Positions 1 through 8,193 of a stretch of DNA of 22,097 nt are shown here, piece after piece. The stretch is taken from assembly GCF_002455975.1 (NCBI RefSeq), contig NZ_DKLM01000057.1, forward strand, positions 1 through 22,097, given 5' to 3'. The stretch is from Clostridium sp. UBA6640 (lineage in GTDB: Bacteria > Bacillota > Clostridia > Clostridiales > Clostridiaceae). The position numbers and the translations under genes are program-made. Position 1 is the first letter of the stretch, and each line of letters begins with the position of its first letter. The notes beneath the pieces were generated by a model that did no database searches, was not told where the DNA came from, and saw only the letters and a list, made by a program, of their open reading frames with translations.

Positions 1-305
1 CGTGGAGTTTTAACCATAATTCGTATCCTTCATTCTTAATTTTTCATTCGTAGAAAAGAATTCTTGTTATGGAAATTAAAATCATGCATAAATTAAATTT
101 TTACTAAGAAATCCTGTATATAAGGCATCTTCAAAAAAATAAAAAGTCAGTATGCTAGACTATTTTGTGACATACTACGTTACCAGAATCTGGTAATAGA
201 ATAACTGTCATTAAAACCTAACGCCTTGTCTGACAGAAAATATTCTTGCATCTTTGACCAATTATTTTACTTCAGATACCTAAACAAAAATAAGAGGTGA
301 TTATT
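1..305. other. Intergenic region upstream of yqfC with three consecutive hairpins
   Basis: No convincing gene is seen here on either strand. Three inverted repeats follow one another: AGTATG/CATACT (149-154 and 171-176), the near-palindrome TTACCAG-AAT-CTGGTAA (180-196), and CTGTCA/TGACAG (205-210 and 231-236). The heptamer ATTCGTA occurs twice, at 19-25 and 46-52. No U-tract follows the hairpins, so they do not look like a simple terminator. They could be part of a structured leader, a protein-binding region or an eroded end of a mobile element; the sequence alone does not decide. Confidence 0.5.
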
Positions 306-590
306 TTGAATAATAAATTACAAAACGCCACAGAGCGCTTAGCTAATAAGTTAGATATTCCTAGAGAAGTAATAATGGACATCCCTAAAATAACGGTAGT
401 ATCCAATAATGAGATTACTATAGAAAATCATAAAGGTATTATTTTATTTGAAAAAGAAATGGTTAAGGTAAAATCTTCAATAGCTATAATTACAATTTTA
501 GGCGGAGACTTTGAAATTATATTTGTAGGAGGAAGCACAATAGTTTTAACTGGAAAGTTTAAATCTATTGAATATGGAGAAAATGAATAA
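306..590 (+). CDS. yqfC: Sporulation protein YqfC
   Basis: Small protein of 94 residues, the full size of the YqfC family, which is conserved next to yqfD in spore formers. In Bacillus subtilis both genes belong to the mother-cell sigma-E regulon; the molecular role is not settled. The sequence shows the family pattern: an N-terminal helix (ATERLANKLDIPREVIMDIP) and a beta-rich middle with ITVVSNNEITIENHKGI and later GGDFEIIFVGG. The TTG at 306 is chosen as start because AGAGGTG (293-299) lies 6 nt upstream; an in-frame GTG at 297 sits inside that ribosome binding site. The 3' end overlaps the start of yqfD, so the two are probably translationally coupled. No clear sigma-E promoter was found upstream. 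Confidence 0.9.
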   Translation: MNNKLQNATERLANKLDIPREVIMDIPKITVVSNNEITIENHKGIILFEKEMVKVKSSIAIITILGGDFEIIFVGGSTIVLTGKFKSIEYGENE

Positions 591-1728
591 TATAAAAAAA
601 TATGGTAATGGAATATTAGTCATAGAAGTTCAAAGTTTAAAGCCAGAAAAGTTCATAAATTTTTTGTGGAGAAATGATGTTGTAGTTAAAAATGTTAAAA
701 GAAGAAGCTTAACAAACTACACCATGGAAATAGGTTTAAAAGATTATAATACCATTTTAGAAGGAGCAACGAAGACTAATAGTAGAATTAAAGTCTTAAA
801 GAGAAAGGGTGTCACTTTTAAGATTTTAAAACTTAAAAGAAGAAAAACGTTAGTAATAACTTTAATATTGTTTATAGGTGTTTTATATTACCTAAGTAGC
901 TTTATATGGAAGGTAGAGATAATTACAGATAAGTATTTATCGCCTTTTGAAATAAGAATGCTACTTAAGTCTTATGGAATAGATAGAGGAACATTTAAAA
1001 AAGATTTTGATGTATATAAATTAGAAGAAAAGATTATAGAGGATAATGATGAAGTAATGTGGGTTAAAGCTAGAATAGAGGGTTCTAAATTAATGGTACA
1101 AGTGGCAGAACGACAAGCCCCTCCTAAGATTAGAGAAGATAAAACTACAGGAGATATCGTAGCGTCTAAAGATGGTGAAGTGGATAGAATATTCTCAACA
1201 TCAGGTACTACTATCGTTGAGCCAGGTAAGATTGTAAAACGAGGAGATTTATTAATAAAATCAGAGCAAGGAAAAGAAGGAAAAGAATATAATGTTAAAG
1301 CTGAAGGTACTGTATATGCTAAGACTTTTTATGAAGAAAGTAAAGAGGTGCCTGAATACACAGTAAAGAGAGAAAGAACTGGTAAGGTATCGAAAAGCTA
1401 TTATATAGAATTTAAAGATAAAAAATTTTATATAAGAAATGGCTTAAAGGACTTTGAAAATTATGATAAAATAGACAATAACAAGGGAGTTATAAAAACT
1501 GAAACTTATTACGAGGTAGTGGAAGAGAAAGTAGAAACTAATGTAGATGAAGTGGTAAAAGAACTAAATAGAAATATAATTTTAAATCTTGATAAATCTG
1601 TAAGTATATTAGAGGTAATACCTGAGATTAAAAGAATGGAAGATAATTATGTAGTGAACTTATTAGTAATAGCAGAAGAAAATATTGCTACTGAAGAAAT
1701 TGCTGATAAAGAAGAAGTTTTAGAGTAG
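583..1728 (+). CDS. yqfD: Sporulation protein YqfD (stage IV-type membrane protein)
   Basis: A 381-residue protein of the YqfD family, close to the usual length of about 400. It is needed for efficient sporulation in Bacillus, is sigma-E dependent there, and acts at the forespore/mother-cell membrane by an unknown mechanism. The N-terminal part (about 1-85) is a basic soluble domain, followed by one membrane helix at about 90-108 (LVITLILFIGVLYYLSSFIW) and a large C-terminal domain of about 270 residues, probably exported, containing ARIEGSKLMVQVAERQAPP. The ATG at 583 is preferred since family members begin with a similar NIKKYGNG segment; GGAG at 576-579 is rather close, so in-frame ATG 574 is the alternative. 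The gene overlaps the end of yqfC by 8 nt. Confidence 0.9.
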   Translation: MNNIKKYGNGILVIEVQSLKPEKFINFLWRNDVVVKNVKRRSLTNYTMEIGLKDYNTILEGATKTNSRIKVLKRKGVTFKILKLKRRKTLVITLILFIGVLYYLSSFIWKVEIITDKYLSPFEIRMLLKSYGIDRGTFKKDFDVYKLEEKIIEDNDEVMWVKARIEGSKLMVQVAERQAPPKIREDKTTGDIVASKDGEVDRIFSTSGTTIVEPGKIVKRGDLLIKSEQGKEGKEYNVKAEGTVYAKTFYEESKEVPEYTVKRERTGKVSKSYYIEFKDKKFYIRNGLKDFENYDKIDNNKGVIKTETYYEVVEEKVETNVDEVVKELNRNIILNLDKSVSILEVIPEIKRMEDNYVVNLLVIAEENIATEEIADKEEVLE

Positions 1729-1764
1729 ATTTCTAGAAACTAGAGAAAAGAAAGTTGGGATATA

Positions 1765-3876
1765 ATGAAATATTCTAAGAAAGATAAAAGAGTTAAGCTA
1801 CCTAAATTGTCTCAGAGGGGTATCTTTGTTGTTACTACTTTAATAATTTATTTTATACTTAGCACCTCAATGATTACAGAAACTTACGATTTAGAAGTAG
1901 GCGACATAGCTAAGAGTGATATAAAAGCATCGAAAGATATTCAAGATCAGATTGCTACGGAGAGGCTTATTGAAGATTCTGTAAAACATATTCAAGATGT
2001 ATATACCTATGATGCAAATATCAGTAAGGTAGCAGTAAAAAATATTGAAGGTTTATTTGAAACTGTAGCTAAGATTAACAAGGAATATCCTCTGAGTATA
2101 GTATCGGGAGCTAATAACACCAAAACGGAAGAAAAAAGACTTCAAGAGCTAAAAAAATCATCAAAAATTTTTAATTTATCTGATGAAAATTACGCAACTT
2201 TACTTTCTTTAGATGAAAAACAATTAGATGAATTAAAAGTTTTTTTAATAAGTACAACTAATAAAATTTTTGATGAGGTAACTGTATATGAAAATAGGCC
2301 TGAGGATATAGTTTTGGCACAAGGAGTAATAACTGCACAATTTAATAATTCAAGATTTTCTAAGAATGTTAAGGACTTAGGGATGGCCATAGGATATTCG
2401 CAAGTCAAGCCTAGTGTTTTTATTGACTATGATAAAACAGAAGATTTAAAAGAAGAAGCTAAAAAAGCAGTAAAGCCTGTTATAATAAAAAAAGACCAAA
2501 TCATTGTAAAAGAGGGTGAACCGGTAACAGGCGCTCAAATTGAAGTGTTAAAAGAATTAGGACTATTAAATAAAGATAAGTCTTTGAGGTTAAATTTTCA
2601 TATAAGTTTAATTGTATTGATACTTTCTGTAATGTTAATACAGTGGTACTATTTAAAATGGAATTGCAGGGAAATTTATAAAAAGTCTAATAAAATAATG
2701 CTTATAAATATTCTTACTTGTATTTCTTTAATACTTGCAAGGACTTTATATATTATATCGCCTTATTTAATTCCATTTGCATGTGTACCTATATTATTGT
2801 CCATATTAATTGATGATAAAGCTTCAATGACAATTAATGTTTTAAATGCCATATTAATAAGTTTTATTGTAAGATTTAATGTAGAAATAACTATTATTGC
2901 AGTTATAAATTCTGTAGCTGCTCCTATTATATTGAAAAAAGTACAACAGAGAAATGATATTTTATATTCATGTATTTATATAGCAGCATTAAACTTTATA
3001 TTTACATTAACTATAGGATATGCACTAAGCAATCATATATCAGAGATAATAATAAAAGCAGCAATAACTGCAATGTCTAGCATTATTTCAGGAATATTAG
3101 CTATAGGAATGCTACCATTTTTAGAAAATATTTTTGACATAGTAACTAACATCAAATTATTAGAACTTGCCAATCCAAATCATCCGCTTTTAAAAAGGTT
3201 ACTTATGGAGGCGCCAGGAACATATCATCACAGTGTACTTGTGGCAAATTTAGCTGAAATGGCAGCGGAAACAGTTGGGGCGAATGCAGTGCTAGCTAGG
3301 GTATCTGCTTACTATCACGATGTAGGAAAAATTGAAAGACCATACTATTTTAAAGAAAATCAGTTTAGCGGAGATAATCCTCATGACAAAATTTCTCCAA
3401 AACTTAGTGCTTTAATTATAACCTCTCATGTTAGTGATGGAATAAAGCTCGCTAAGAGCTATAAGCTACCTACTGTTATACAGGATGTTATAGCACAGCA
3501 TCATGGAGATTCATTAGTTAAATATTTTTATATAACTATGAAAAATCAAAGTTCAGATCCTGATGAGGTACATGAGGAAGATTACAAATATAAAGGACCG
3601 GTGCCAATAAGTAAAGAAGCTGCTATTGTGATGCTGGCAGATGGAGTTGAAGCTTCTGTAAGATCAATACCAAATCCTACAAAAGAAAAAATAGAACAAA
3701 TGGTGGATAATATATTTAAAGGAAGGCTAGGAGAAAATCAATTAGATGATTGTGAGTTAACTTTTAAGGAGCTTAAAAAAATTAAAGAATCATTTTTGAA
3801 AGTACTAAAAGGGATATATCATGAAAGAATTGAATATCCACTAGAGAAATTAAAGTTAGAAGAAAAGAAGGAGTAA
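1765..3876 (+). CDS. pgpH: Cyclic-di-AMP phosphodiesterase PgpH (7TMR-HD protein, YqfF)
   Basis: A 703-residue membrane HD-domain protein matching PgpH/YqfF, which hydrolyses the second messenger c-di-AMP to pApA and so affects osmotic and cell-wall homeostasis. The order of domains is typical: a first membrane helix at about 18-35, a long extracytoplasmic domain (about 40-275), a block of seven predicted membrane helices (about 278-455), and a cytoplasmic HD domain (about 475-700). In the HD domain GTYHHS (485-490), HD (518-519), SH near 554, QHHG (579-581) and LADGVEAS around D626 supply the expected metal ligands. The start ATG has only a weak upstream purine-rich site. It lies 36 nt after yqfD and 3 nt before ybeY, so it belongs to that operon. 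Confidence 0.93.
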   Translation: MKYSKKDKRVKLPKLSQRGIFVVTTLIIYFILSTSMITETYDLEVGDIAKSDIKASKDIQDQIATERLIEDSVKHIQDVYTYDANISKVAVKNIEGLFETVAKINKEYPLSIVSGANNTKTEEKRLQELKKSSKIFNLSDENYATLLSLDEKQLDELKVFLISTTNKIFDEVTVYENRPEDIVLAQGVITAQFNNSRFSKNVKDLGMAIGYSQVKPSVFIDYDKTEDLKEEAKKAVKPVIIKKDQIIVKEGEPVTGAQIEVLKELGLLNKDKSLRLNFHISLIVLILSVMLIQWYYLKWNCREIYKKSNKIMLINILTCISLILARTLYIISPYLIPFACVPILLSILIDDKASMTINVLNAILISFIVRFNVEITIIAVINSVAAPIILKKVQQRNDILYSCIYIAALNFIFTLTIGYALSNHISEIIIKAAITAMSSIISGILAIGMLPFLENIFDIVTNIKLLELANPNHPLLKRLLMEAPGTYHHSVLVANLAEMAAETVGANAVLARVSAYYHDVGKIERPYYFKENQFSGDNPHDKISPKLSALIITSHVSDGIKLAKSYKLPTVIQDVIAQHHGDSLVKYFYITMKNQSSDPDEVHEEDYKYKGPVPISKEAAIVMLADGVEASVRSIPNPTKEKIEQMVDNIFKGRLGENQLDDCELTFKELKKIKESFLKVLKGIYHERIEYPLEKLKLEEKKE

Positions 3877-3879
3877 TAA

Positions 3880-4386
3880 ATGATATTTTTAGATAATAGA
3901 CAAGAAAAAATCGAAATGACAGAAGAACTAGAGAATAAAATAGAAGACATAATTGAATATACTTTAAAGGAAGAAGGGGTTAATATTCCCTTTGAAATAA
4001 GTATTATTTTTATAGACAATGAAGAAATTAGAAAAATTAATAAAGAGCAAAGGGACATAGATAAAGCTACCGATGTATTATCTTTTCCAATGCTTGATTA
4101 CGAAGAGGGAAAAGTTTTTAAGGAAATGTATTTAGACTATGAATTCGATTTTTGTGATCTAAATGAAGGCAATTTAGTATTAGGAGACATGGCGCTATCT
4201 CTTGAAAAAGCCGCAGAACAAGCTGAGGAGTATGGCCATTCGTTTATAAGGGAAGTTATATATCTAGTGGTACATTCTATATTGCATTTATTAGGATATG
4301 ATCATATGGAAGAAAAAGATAAAGTTCTAATGCGTAAAAGAGAAGAAGAAATATTAAATAAGTTTAATATTAATCGTATAGGATAA
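3880..4386 (+). CDS. ybeY: Endoribonuclease YbeY (16S rRNA maturation)
   Basis: A 168-residue zinc-dependent single-strand endoribonuclease of the YbeY/UPF0054 family, involved in 16S rRNA 3'-end maturation and ribosome quality control. The hallmark zinc motif H-x3-H-x5-H is intact as HSILHLLGYDH, with His132, His136 and His142. ATDVLSFP near residues 63-70 is the other conserved family block. AAGGAG at 3867-3872 precedes ATG 3880, and the stop of pgpH lies 3 nt upstream, so translation is probably coupled. In many Firmicutes ybeY is followed by dgkA, cdd and era, and this order holds here apart from a 200-nt gap downstream. No terminator was seen after the gene. Confidence 0.95.
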   Translation: MIFLDNRQEKIEMTEELENKIEDIIEYTLKEEGVNIPFEISIIFIDNEEIRKINKEQRDIDKATDVLSFPMLDYEEGKVFKEMYLDYEFDFCDLNEGNLVLGDMALSLEKAAEQAEEYGHSFIREVIYLVVHSILHLLGYDHMEEKDKVLMRKREEEILNKFNINRIG

Positions 4387-4589
4387 AATAAGAGGAATAG
4401 TTAATATACTAATTAATTATTTTTAAAGATAATTTATAGGATTCCTTGAGGAAATTTAACTTATACACCATTTTAACTTTCATACAAAATTTTTCTTTTA
4501 AAATATAAAAAATTATTGTCAATTGAATAAAGCAATTTATTGGCATGTGGTTTTATCTACATGTCATAATTTTTAAGGTGGTATTGAAA

Positions 4590-5288
4590 ATGAGAGTCAA
4601 AAAATTAGTAGATAGCTTTAATTATGCAATTGAGGGAATAATACATACTATAAGGACTCAAAGAAATATGAGAATACATATGATAGTAGCCATTTTAGTG
4701 CTATGTTTATGTTTCTTTTATGACCTGACTAAAATTGAACTTTTAATAACTACAATAACAATAACCATGGTTATTGTTGCAGAAATGATTAATACAGCAA
4801 TAGAATGTGCTATAGATGCTACTACAAACTATTATCACCCATTAGCTAAAATAGCCAAAAATGTTGCAGCTGGTGCAGTTTTAATTGCCGCTTTTAACTC
4901 TGTATTAGTAGGATATATCATATTTTGGGATAGATTAATGCCTTTTACTATAAATATTCTTTTTAAAATAAGAAATTCTGATCCACATATGATATTTTTA
5001 ATGTTAGTAATTGTAAGTATTGCAACTTTAGTTGTTAAAGCTATTTATGATGAAGGTACACCATTAAAAGGAGGAATGCCTAGTGGACATAGTGCTATAG
5101 CTTTTTCTATAGCAACAACCATAACACTATTAACGAATGAGCCATTAATTATGATATTGTCCTATTTATTAGCAATTATTGTAGCGCAAAGTAGAGTGGA
5201 TTCTCAGATACACTCCATATTGGAAGTATTATTTGGAGCTGCCTTTGGATGCTTTTTAACATTGCTTTTATATCAATTTTTAGGATAA
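4590..5288 (+). CDS. DgkA-type undecaprenol/diacylglycerol kinase fused to a PAP2 phosphatase domain
   Basis: A 232-residue integral membrane protein with two lipid-phosphate domains. Residues 1-115 resemble Gram-positive DgkA, which phosphorylates undecaprenol, with the signature EMINTAIE (65-72) and helices at about 30-48, 50-66 and 92-112. Residues 135-232 are a short PAP2-type domain with PSGH (164-167) and SRVDSQIHSILEV (201-213). The two activities, if both present, would oppose each other in the undecaprenyl phosphate pool. Two positions look unusual: the kinase K-D motif reads K90-N91, and the PAP2 His208 is followed by Glu212 where the consensus has Asp. ATG 4590 is chosen because AAGGTGG (4575-4581) is 8 nt upstream; an in-frame ATG at 4545 has no such site. 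Confidence 0.85.
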   Translation: MRVKKLVDSFNYAIEGIIHTIRTQRNMRIHMIVAILVLCLCFFYDLTKIELLITTITITMVIVAEMINTAIECAIDATTNYYHPLAKIAKNVAAGAVLIAAFNSVLVGYIIFWDRLMPFTINILFKIRNSDPHMIFLMLVIVSIATLVVKAIYDEGTPLKGGMPSGHSAIAFSIATTITLLTNEPLIMILSYLLAIIVAQSRVDSQIHSILEVLFGAAFGCFLTLLLYQFLG

Positions 5289-5301
5289 GTTTATTAAAAA
5301 G

Positions 5302-5329
5302 TTGAAATTATATCATATAGTGGTATAAT
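5302..5329 (+). promoter_or_regulatory. Promoter of the cdd-era-recO operon, extended -10
   Basis: TTGAAA (5302-5307) is followed after 16 nt by TATAAT (5324-5329), which is preceded by TGG, giving an extended -10 element. Transcription would begin near 5336, about 45 nt before cdd. It is one of the best housekeeping-type promoters in the window. Confidence 0.75.
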
Positions 5330-5380
5330 TTATGTACATTTATTTGGAGGTTAATATTTTATTTATTTTGGAGGTAGTCC

Positions 5381-5779
5381 ATGGAATATAAAGAATTAGT
5401 AAAAAAAGCAATCAAAGCAAGAGAAAAAGCATATGTACCATATTCAAAATTTAAGGTAGGAGCAGTAGTTGTAACAGAAGATGGTTCAGTTTATGAAGGA
5501 TGTAATATAGAAAATGCATCTTATGGTGCAACTAATTGTGCAGAAAGAACAGCTATATTTAAGGCTATATCTGAAGGTCACAGGGAAATAAAGGTCATAG
5601 CAGTTGTAGGTGATATGTCTACCTTTACAACTCCTTGTGGTATATGTAGACAGGTAATAGCTGAATTTGCTTCTAAAGACTTAAAAATAATTATAATTAA
5701 AAATGAAGATGAATATGTGGTGAAAAACTTAGAGGATATATTACCAGGAGCATTTACTAAAGAAGATTTGCTTAAATAG
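5381..5779 (+). CDS. cdd: Cytidine deaminase
   Basis: A 132-residue homotetrameric-type cytidine/deoxycytidine deaminase, converting cytidine to uridine in pyrimidine salvage in the cytosol. Length and motifs match the short Bacillus form: the C-x-E motif gives Cys53 (zinc) and Glu55 (proton shuttle), and PCGICRQ gives the zinc ligands Cys86 and Cys89. CNIENASYGA (41-50) is the substrate-binding block. GGAGG at 5370-5374 sets ATG 5381. A second GGAGG at 5346-5350 in a similar context has no start codon at a useful distance. The gene opens an operon with era, which begins 11 nt after its stop. Confidence 0.96.
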   Translation: MEYKELVKKAIKAREKAYVPYSKFKVGAVVVTEDGSVYEGCNIENASYGATNCAERTAIFKAISEGHREIKVIAVVGDMSTFTTPCGICRQVIAEFASKDLKIIIIKNEDEYVVKNLEDILPGAFTKEDLLK

Positions 5780-5790
5780 AGGAGGAAATA

Positions 5791-6675
5791 ATGTTTAGAT
5801 CAGGATTTGTAACAATTATAGGAAGACCAAATGTAGGAAAATCAACATTACTAAATTATATAATGGGAGAGAAACTTTCCATAGTTTCAAGTAGACCACA
5901 AACTACAAGAAACAATATACAAACCATATTGACAAAAGAAGATTCACAGATTGTATTTGTAGATACACCAGGAATGCATAAGCCAAGGCACAAATTAGGA
6001 GAATATATGGTTAATGTAGCTAAAGATGCCTTAGGTGAAGTAGATGTTATTTTATTTATAACTACACCAGGTGAGGAAATGAACAAAGGAGATATTCACA
6101 TATTAAATCAACTTAAAGAATGTGATGTACCTGTGTTCTTGTTAGTAAATAAAATAGATGAGAATCCAAATGAAAGAGTAGCAAAAACTATAGCAGAATA
6201 TGCTGAGTATTTTAAATTTACAGAAGTAGTACCTATTTCTGCAATTAATGGCAAGAATATTGATAAGGCTAATGAGCTTATAGTTAATTATCTTCCAGAG
6301 GGGCCTAAATATTATCCAGAAGATATGATAACAGATCAACAAGAAAGATTCATTGTAACAGAAATTATAAGAGAAAAAGCATTAAGGTTACTATCACAAG
6401 AAGTACCACATGGTATAGCTGTAGAAATTATTTCTATGAAAAAAGATGAGAAGGATAGATATCATATTGATGCTAATATGTTATGTGAAAAAGATTCTCA
6501 TAAGGGGATTATTATAGGTAAAAATGGTAGTATGTTAAAAAAGATTTCTACTTATTCTAGACAGGATATAGAAAAGTTCTTTGATAATCAAGTAGTACTG
6601 AAGTTATGGGTTAAGGTTAAAAAAGATTGGAGAGATAGCCCAATAATGCTTAAGGAGCTAGGATACAAAAAGTAG
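5791..6675 (+). CDS. era: GTPase Era
   Basis: A 294-residue GTPase that binds the 3' end of 16S rRNA and assists 30S subunit assembly. All G motifs are visible: G1 GRPNVGKS (11-18), the G2 region PQTTRNN (36-42), G3 DTPG (59-62), G4 NKID (120-123) and G5 SAI (150-152). The C-terminal KH domain carries GIIIGKNG (239-246), the RNA-binding loop. GAGGAGG directly upstream of ATG 5791 is a strong ribosome binding site. It lies between cdd and recO, a common clostridial order, and shares the rRNA-maturation theme with ybeY upstream. Confidence 0.98.
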   Translation: MFRSGFVTIIGRPNVGKSTLLNYIMGEKLSIVSSRPQTTRNNIQTILTKEDSQIVFVDTPGMHKPRHKLGEYMVNVAKDALGEVDVILFITTPGEEMNKGDIHILNQLKECDVPVFLLVNKIDENPNERVAKTIAEYAEYFKFTEVVPISAINGKNIDKANELIVNYLPEGPKYYPEDMITDQQERFIVTEIIREKALRLLSQEVPHGIAVEIISMKKDEKDRYHIDANMLCEKDSHKGIIIGKNGSMLKKISTYSRQDIEKFFDNQVVLKLWVKVKKDWRDSPIMLKELGYKK

Positions 6676-6692
6676 AACTTGGAGTTGATTAA

Positions 6693-7451
6693 TTGAGCAT
6701 AATTAAAACTAGAGCAGTAGTAATAAAAACGCAAGATTATAAAGAAAATGATAAACTAGTTTGGCTTTTTAGTGAAGAACTAGGGAAAATATCTGTTATA
6801 GCAAAAGGGGCGCGAAAAAGTAAAAGTAAATTTATGTCTTCAACTCTACCTTTTTGTTATGGAGAATATGTAGTATTTAAAGGGAGAAATCTATATACCT
6901 TAAATGAAGCAAAGATAATAGAATCATTCCAACAAATGCTAACAGATTTTGAAACATTAATTTATGGATCTTATTTTAATGAACTTATAGATATTGCCTG
7001 CGAAGAAGAAAATTACGGTACACTATTTAAAGATCTCGTAACTTCTTTTTATCTTATTAAAAATAGTGTAGCAGATTTAGAAATACTAACTAGAACTTTT
7101 GAACTCAAACTACTAAAAGCTACAGGATATGGACTGAATTTGGAACAATGTAGTATTTGTGATAGAAAACTTAAAAGTTCTAATTATTTATCCTTTCAAT
7201 ATTATGGTATGGTTTGTAATGAATGTGAGAAAGCATATGGTATTCACATTACTGCATTGGCTTATAATATATTAAAGTTTTTAAATTCTATAGAGCTTGA
7301 AAAAGTTCCTAGAGTTACTATAAATGAAGAGGCGAAAAAGGAGCTAAATAAAGTTTTAAGCTCTATCATAAACGCTAATTATACAAGAAAGCCAAAAAGC
7401 CTTTTGATGTTAAAGCATTTTAATTACATTGAAGAAAAAATCCAAAAATAA
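6693..7451 (+). CDS. recO: DNA repair protein RecO
   Basis: A 252-residue recombination mediator acting in the RecFOR pathway, where it helps load RecA onto SSB-coated single-stranded DNA. The N-terminal OB fold (about 1-80) includes KTRAVVIKTQDYKENDKLV, typical of the family. The helical C-terminal part has a zinc finger of two C-x2-C pairs, Cys153/Cys156 and Cys175/Cys178. The start is TTG 6693, placed 7 nt after TGGAGT (6680-6685); no ATG fits. It follows era by 17 nt and precedes the DUF4342 gene by 21 nt, so it is an inner member of the operon. Confidence 0.95.
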   Translation: MSIIKTRAVVIKTQDYKENDKLVWLFSEELGKISVIAKGARKSKSKFMSSTLPFCYGEYVVFKGRNLYTLNEAKIIESFQQMLTDFETLIYGSYFNELIDIACEEENYGTLFKDLVTSFYLIKNSVADLEILTRTFELKLLKATGYGLNLEQCSICDRKLKSSNYLSFQYYGMVCNECEKAYGIHITALAYNILKFLNSIELEKVPRVTINEEAKKELNKVLSSIINANYTRKPKSLLMLKHFNYIEEKIQK

Positions 7452-7472
7452 TAAAGAAGGAAGGTATAAAAA

Positions 7473-8024
7473 ATGAGTGAAATAACTTTAGAAAAAATAG
7501 ATATGTTAAGAGAACGTGTTAATATTACTTATAGTGAAGCAAAAAGAGTACTAGAATTATGCAACGGAGACGTTTTAGAGGCTTTAGTTTATATTGAAGA
7601 AGGAAAAAAGAAAAAGAAAAGTGAAAGCTATACTTTTTCAGATAAAGATGAAATAATTGAGTATATTAAATCCTTAATAGAAAAGGGAAATGCTACAAGA
7701 ATTACTATTAAGAAAAATGATAAAATAGTTTTTGACATTCCTTTAAATGGGGCATTAGCTGTAGGAGCAATTTCAGTAATGTATCCTAAATTACTAGCAG
7801 TTTTGGCTGCTGCAGCATTGATTAGTAAAATAACTATTGAAATAACAAAGACTGATGGAACAGTAGAAGTTATAAATAAAATGGTAAAAAATGTAGTAGA
7901 TGATGCAAGAAATATAGCTACAGATGTCACTTCAGATTTAAAAGAAAAAATGAATAAATCCTTTGGAAAAGACAATAATATTCGTGAAACAAATTTTTCT
8001 TATACAATAAATTTTGACGATTAA
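7473..8024 (+). CDS. DUF4342 domain protein with N-terminal UBA-like domain
   Basis: A 183-residue protein of unknown function. Residues about 5-45 form a UBA/TS-N-like three-helix domain resembling the N-terminus of EF-Ts (MLRERVNITYSEAKRVLELC, then NGDVLEALVYIEE), followed by a lysine-rich linker (KKKKK). The middle (about 55-130) matches the DUF4342 layout: a predicted beta segment ATRITIKKNDKIVFDIPLN and a hydrophobic stretch at about 92-118 that may be a membrane-associated helix pair. The C-terminus is polar. AAGGAAGG 10-17 nt upstream supports ATG 7473. It is the last gene of the cdd-era-recO operon, ending in a strong terminator. Context suggests a housekeeping role, but nothing defines it. 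Confidence 0.8.
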   Translation: MSEITLEKIDMLRERVNITYSEAKRVLELCNGDVLEALVYIEEGKKKKKSESYTFSDKDEIIEYIKSLIEKGNATRITIKKNDKIVFDIPLNGALAVGAISVMYPKLLAVLAAAALISKITIEITKTDGTVEVINKMVKNVVDDARNIATDVTSDLKEKMNKSFGKDNNIRETNFSYTINFDD

Positions 8025-8054
8025 TGAAGATAGGCTTCCTATCTTCATTTTTTT
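8024..8054 (+). terminator. Intrinsic terminator of the cdd-era-recO-DUF4342 operon
   Basis: A perfect 11-bp stem, ATGAAGATAGG (8024-8034) with CCTATCTTCAT (8038-8048), a CTT loop and a run of seven T. The stem begins on the last base of the stop codon. Confidence 0.93.
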
Positions 8055-8088
8055 GTGCTATACTTAATATGAAAAGTGTAGCACAAAA
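8051..8088. repeat. Long inverted repeat after the DUF4342 terminator
   Basis: TTTTGTGCTATACTT (8051-8065) pairs with AAGTGTAGCACAAAA (8074-8088), 15 bp with a single T-G wobble and an 8-nt loop. The T-run is on the 5' side and the A-run on the 3' side, opposite to a forward terminator. It could be an operator or an RNA hairpin. Confidence 0.6.
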
Positions 8089-8164
8089 GAATTTCGTTCA
8101 ATTAAAATGCTAAAATAAATAATAAAACAAATGAAAAAATGAAATAAGGATTATTTCAGAAAAT

Positions 8165-8193
8165 TTGCACATTTCCGAAAAATATGGTAAGAT
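8165..8193 (+). promoter_or_regulatory. Probable promoter of the ccpN-like gene and ppdK
   Basis: TTGCAC (8165-8170), a 17-nt spacer and TAAGAT (8188-8193) preceded by TGG as an extended -10. The start of transcription would be near 8200, leaving a leader of about 170 nt before the coding frame. The rest of the non-coding stretch 8055-8373 shows only the inverted repeat at 8051-8088. The -10 matches consensus at four of six positions. Confidence 0.5.

Noticed and set aside
171..178. CATACTAC as a sigma-E -10 element upstream of yqfC
   Set aside because: No acceptable -35 at 13-15 nt upstream, and the bases are part of a hairpin.
254..282. TTGACC with TACCTA as a housekeeping promoter for yqfC
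   Set aside because: The -10 matches at only two of six positions.
8069..8113. Possible 14-codon ORF after the inverted repeat
   Set aside because: No ribosome binding site and its start lies in the repeat.
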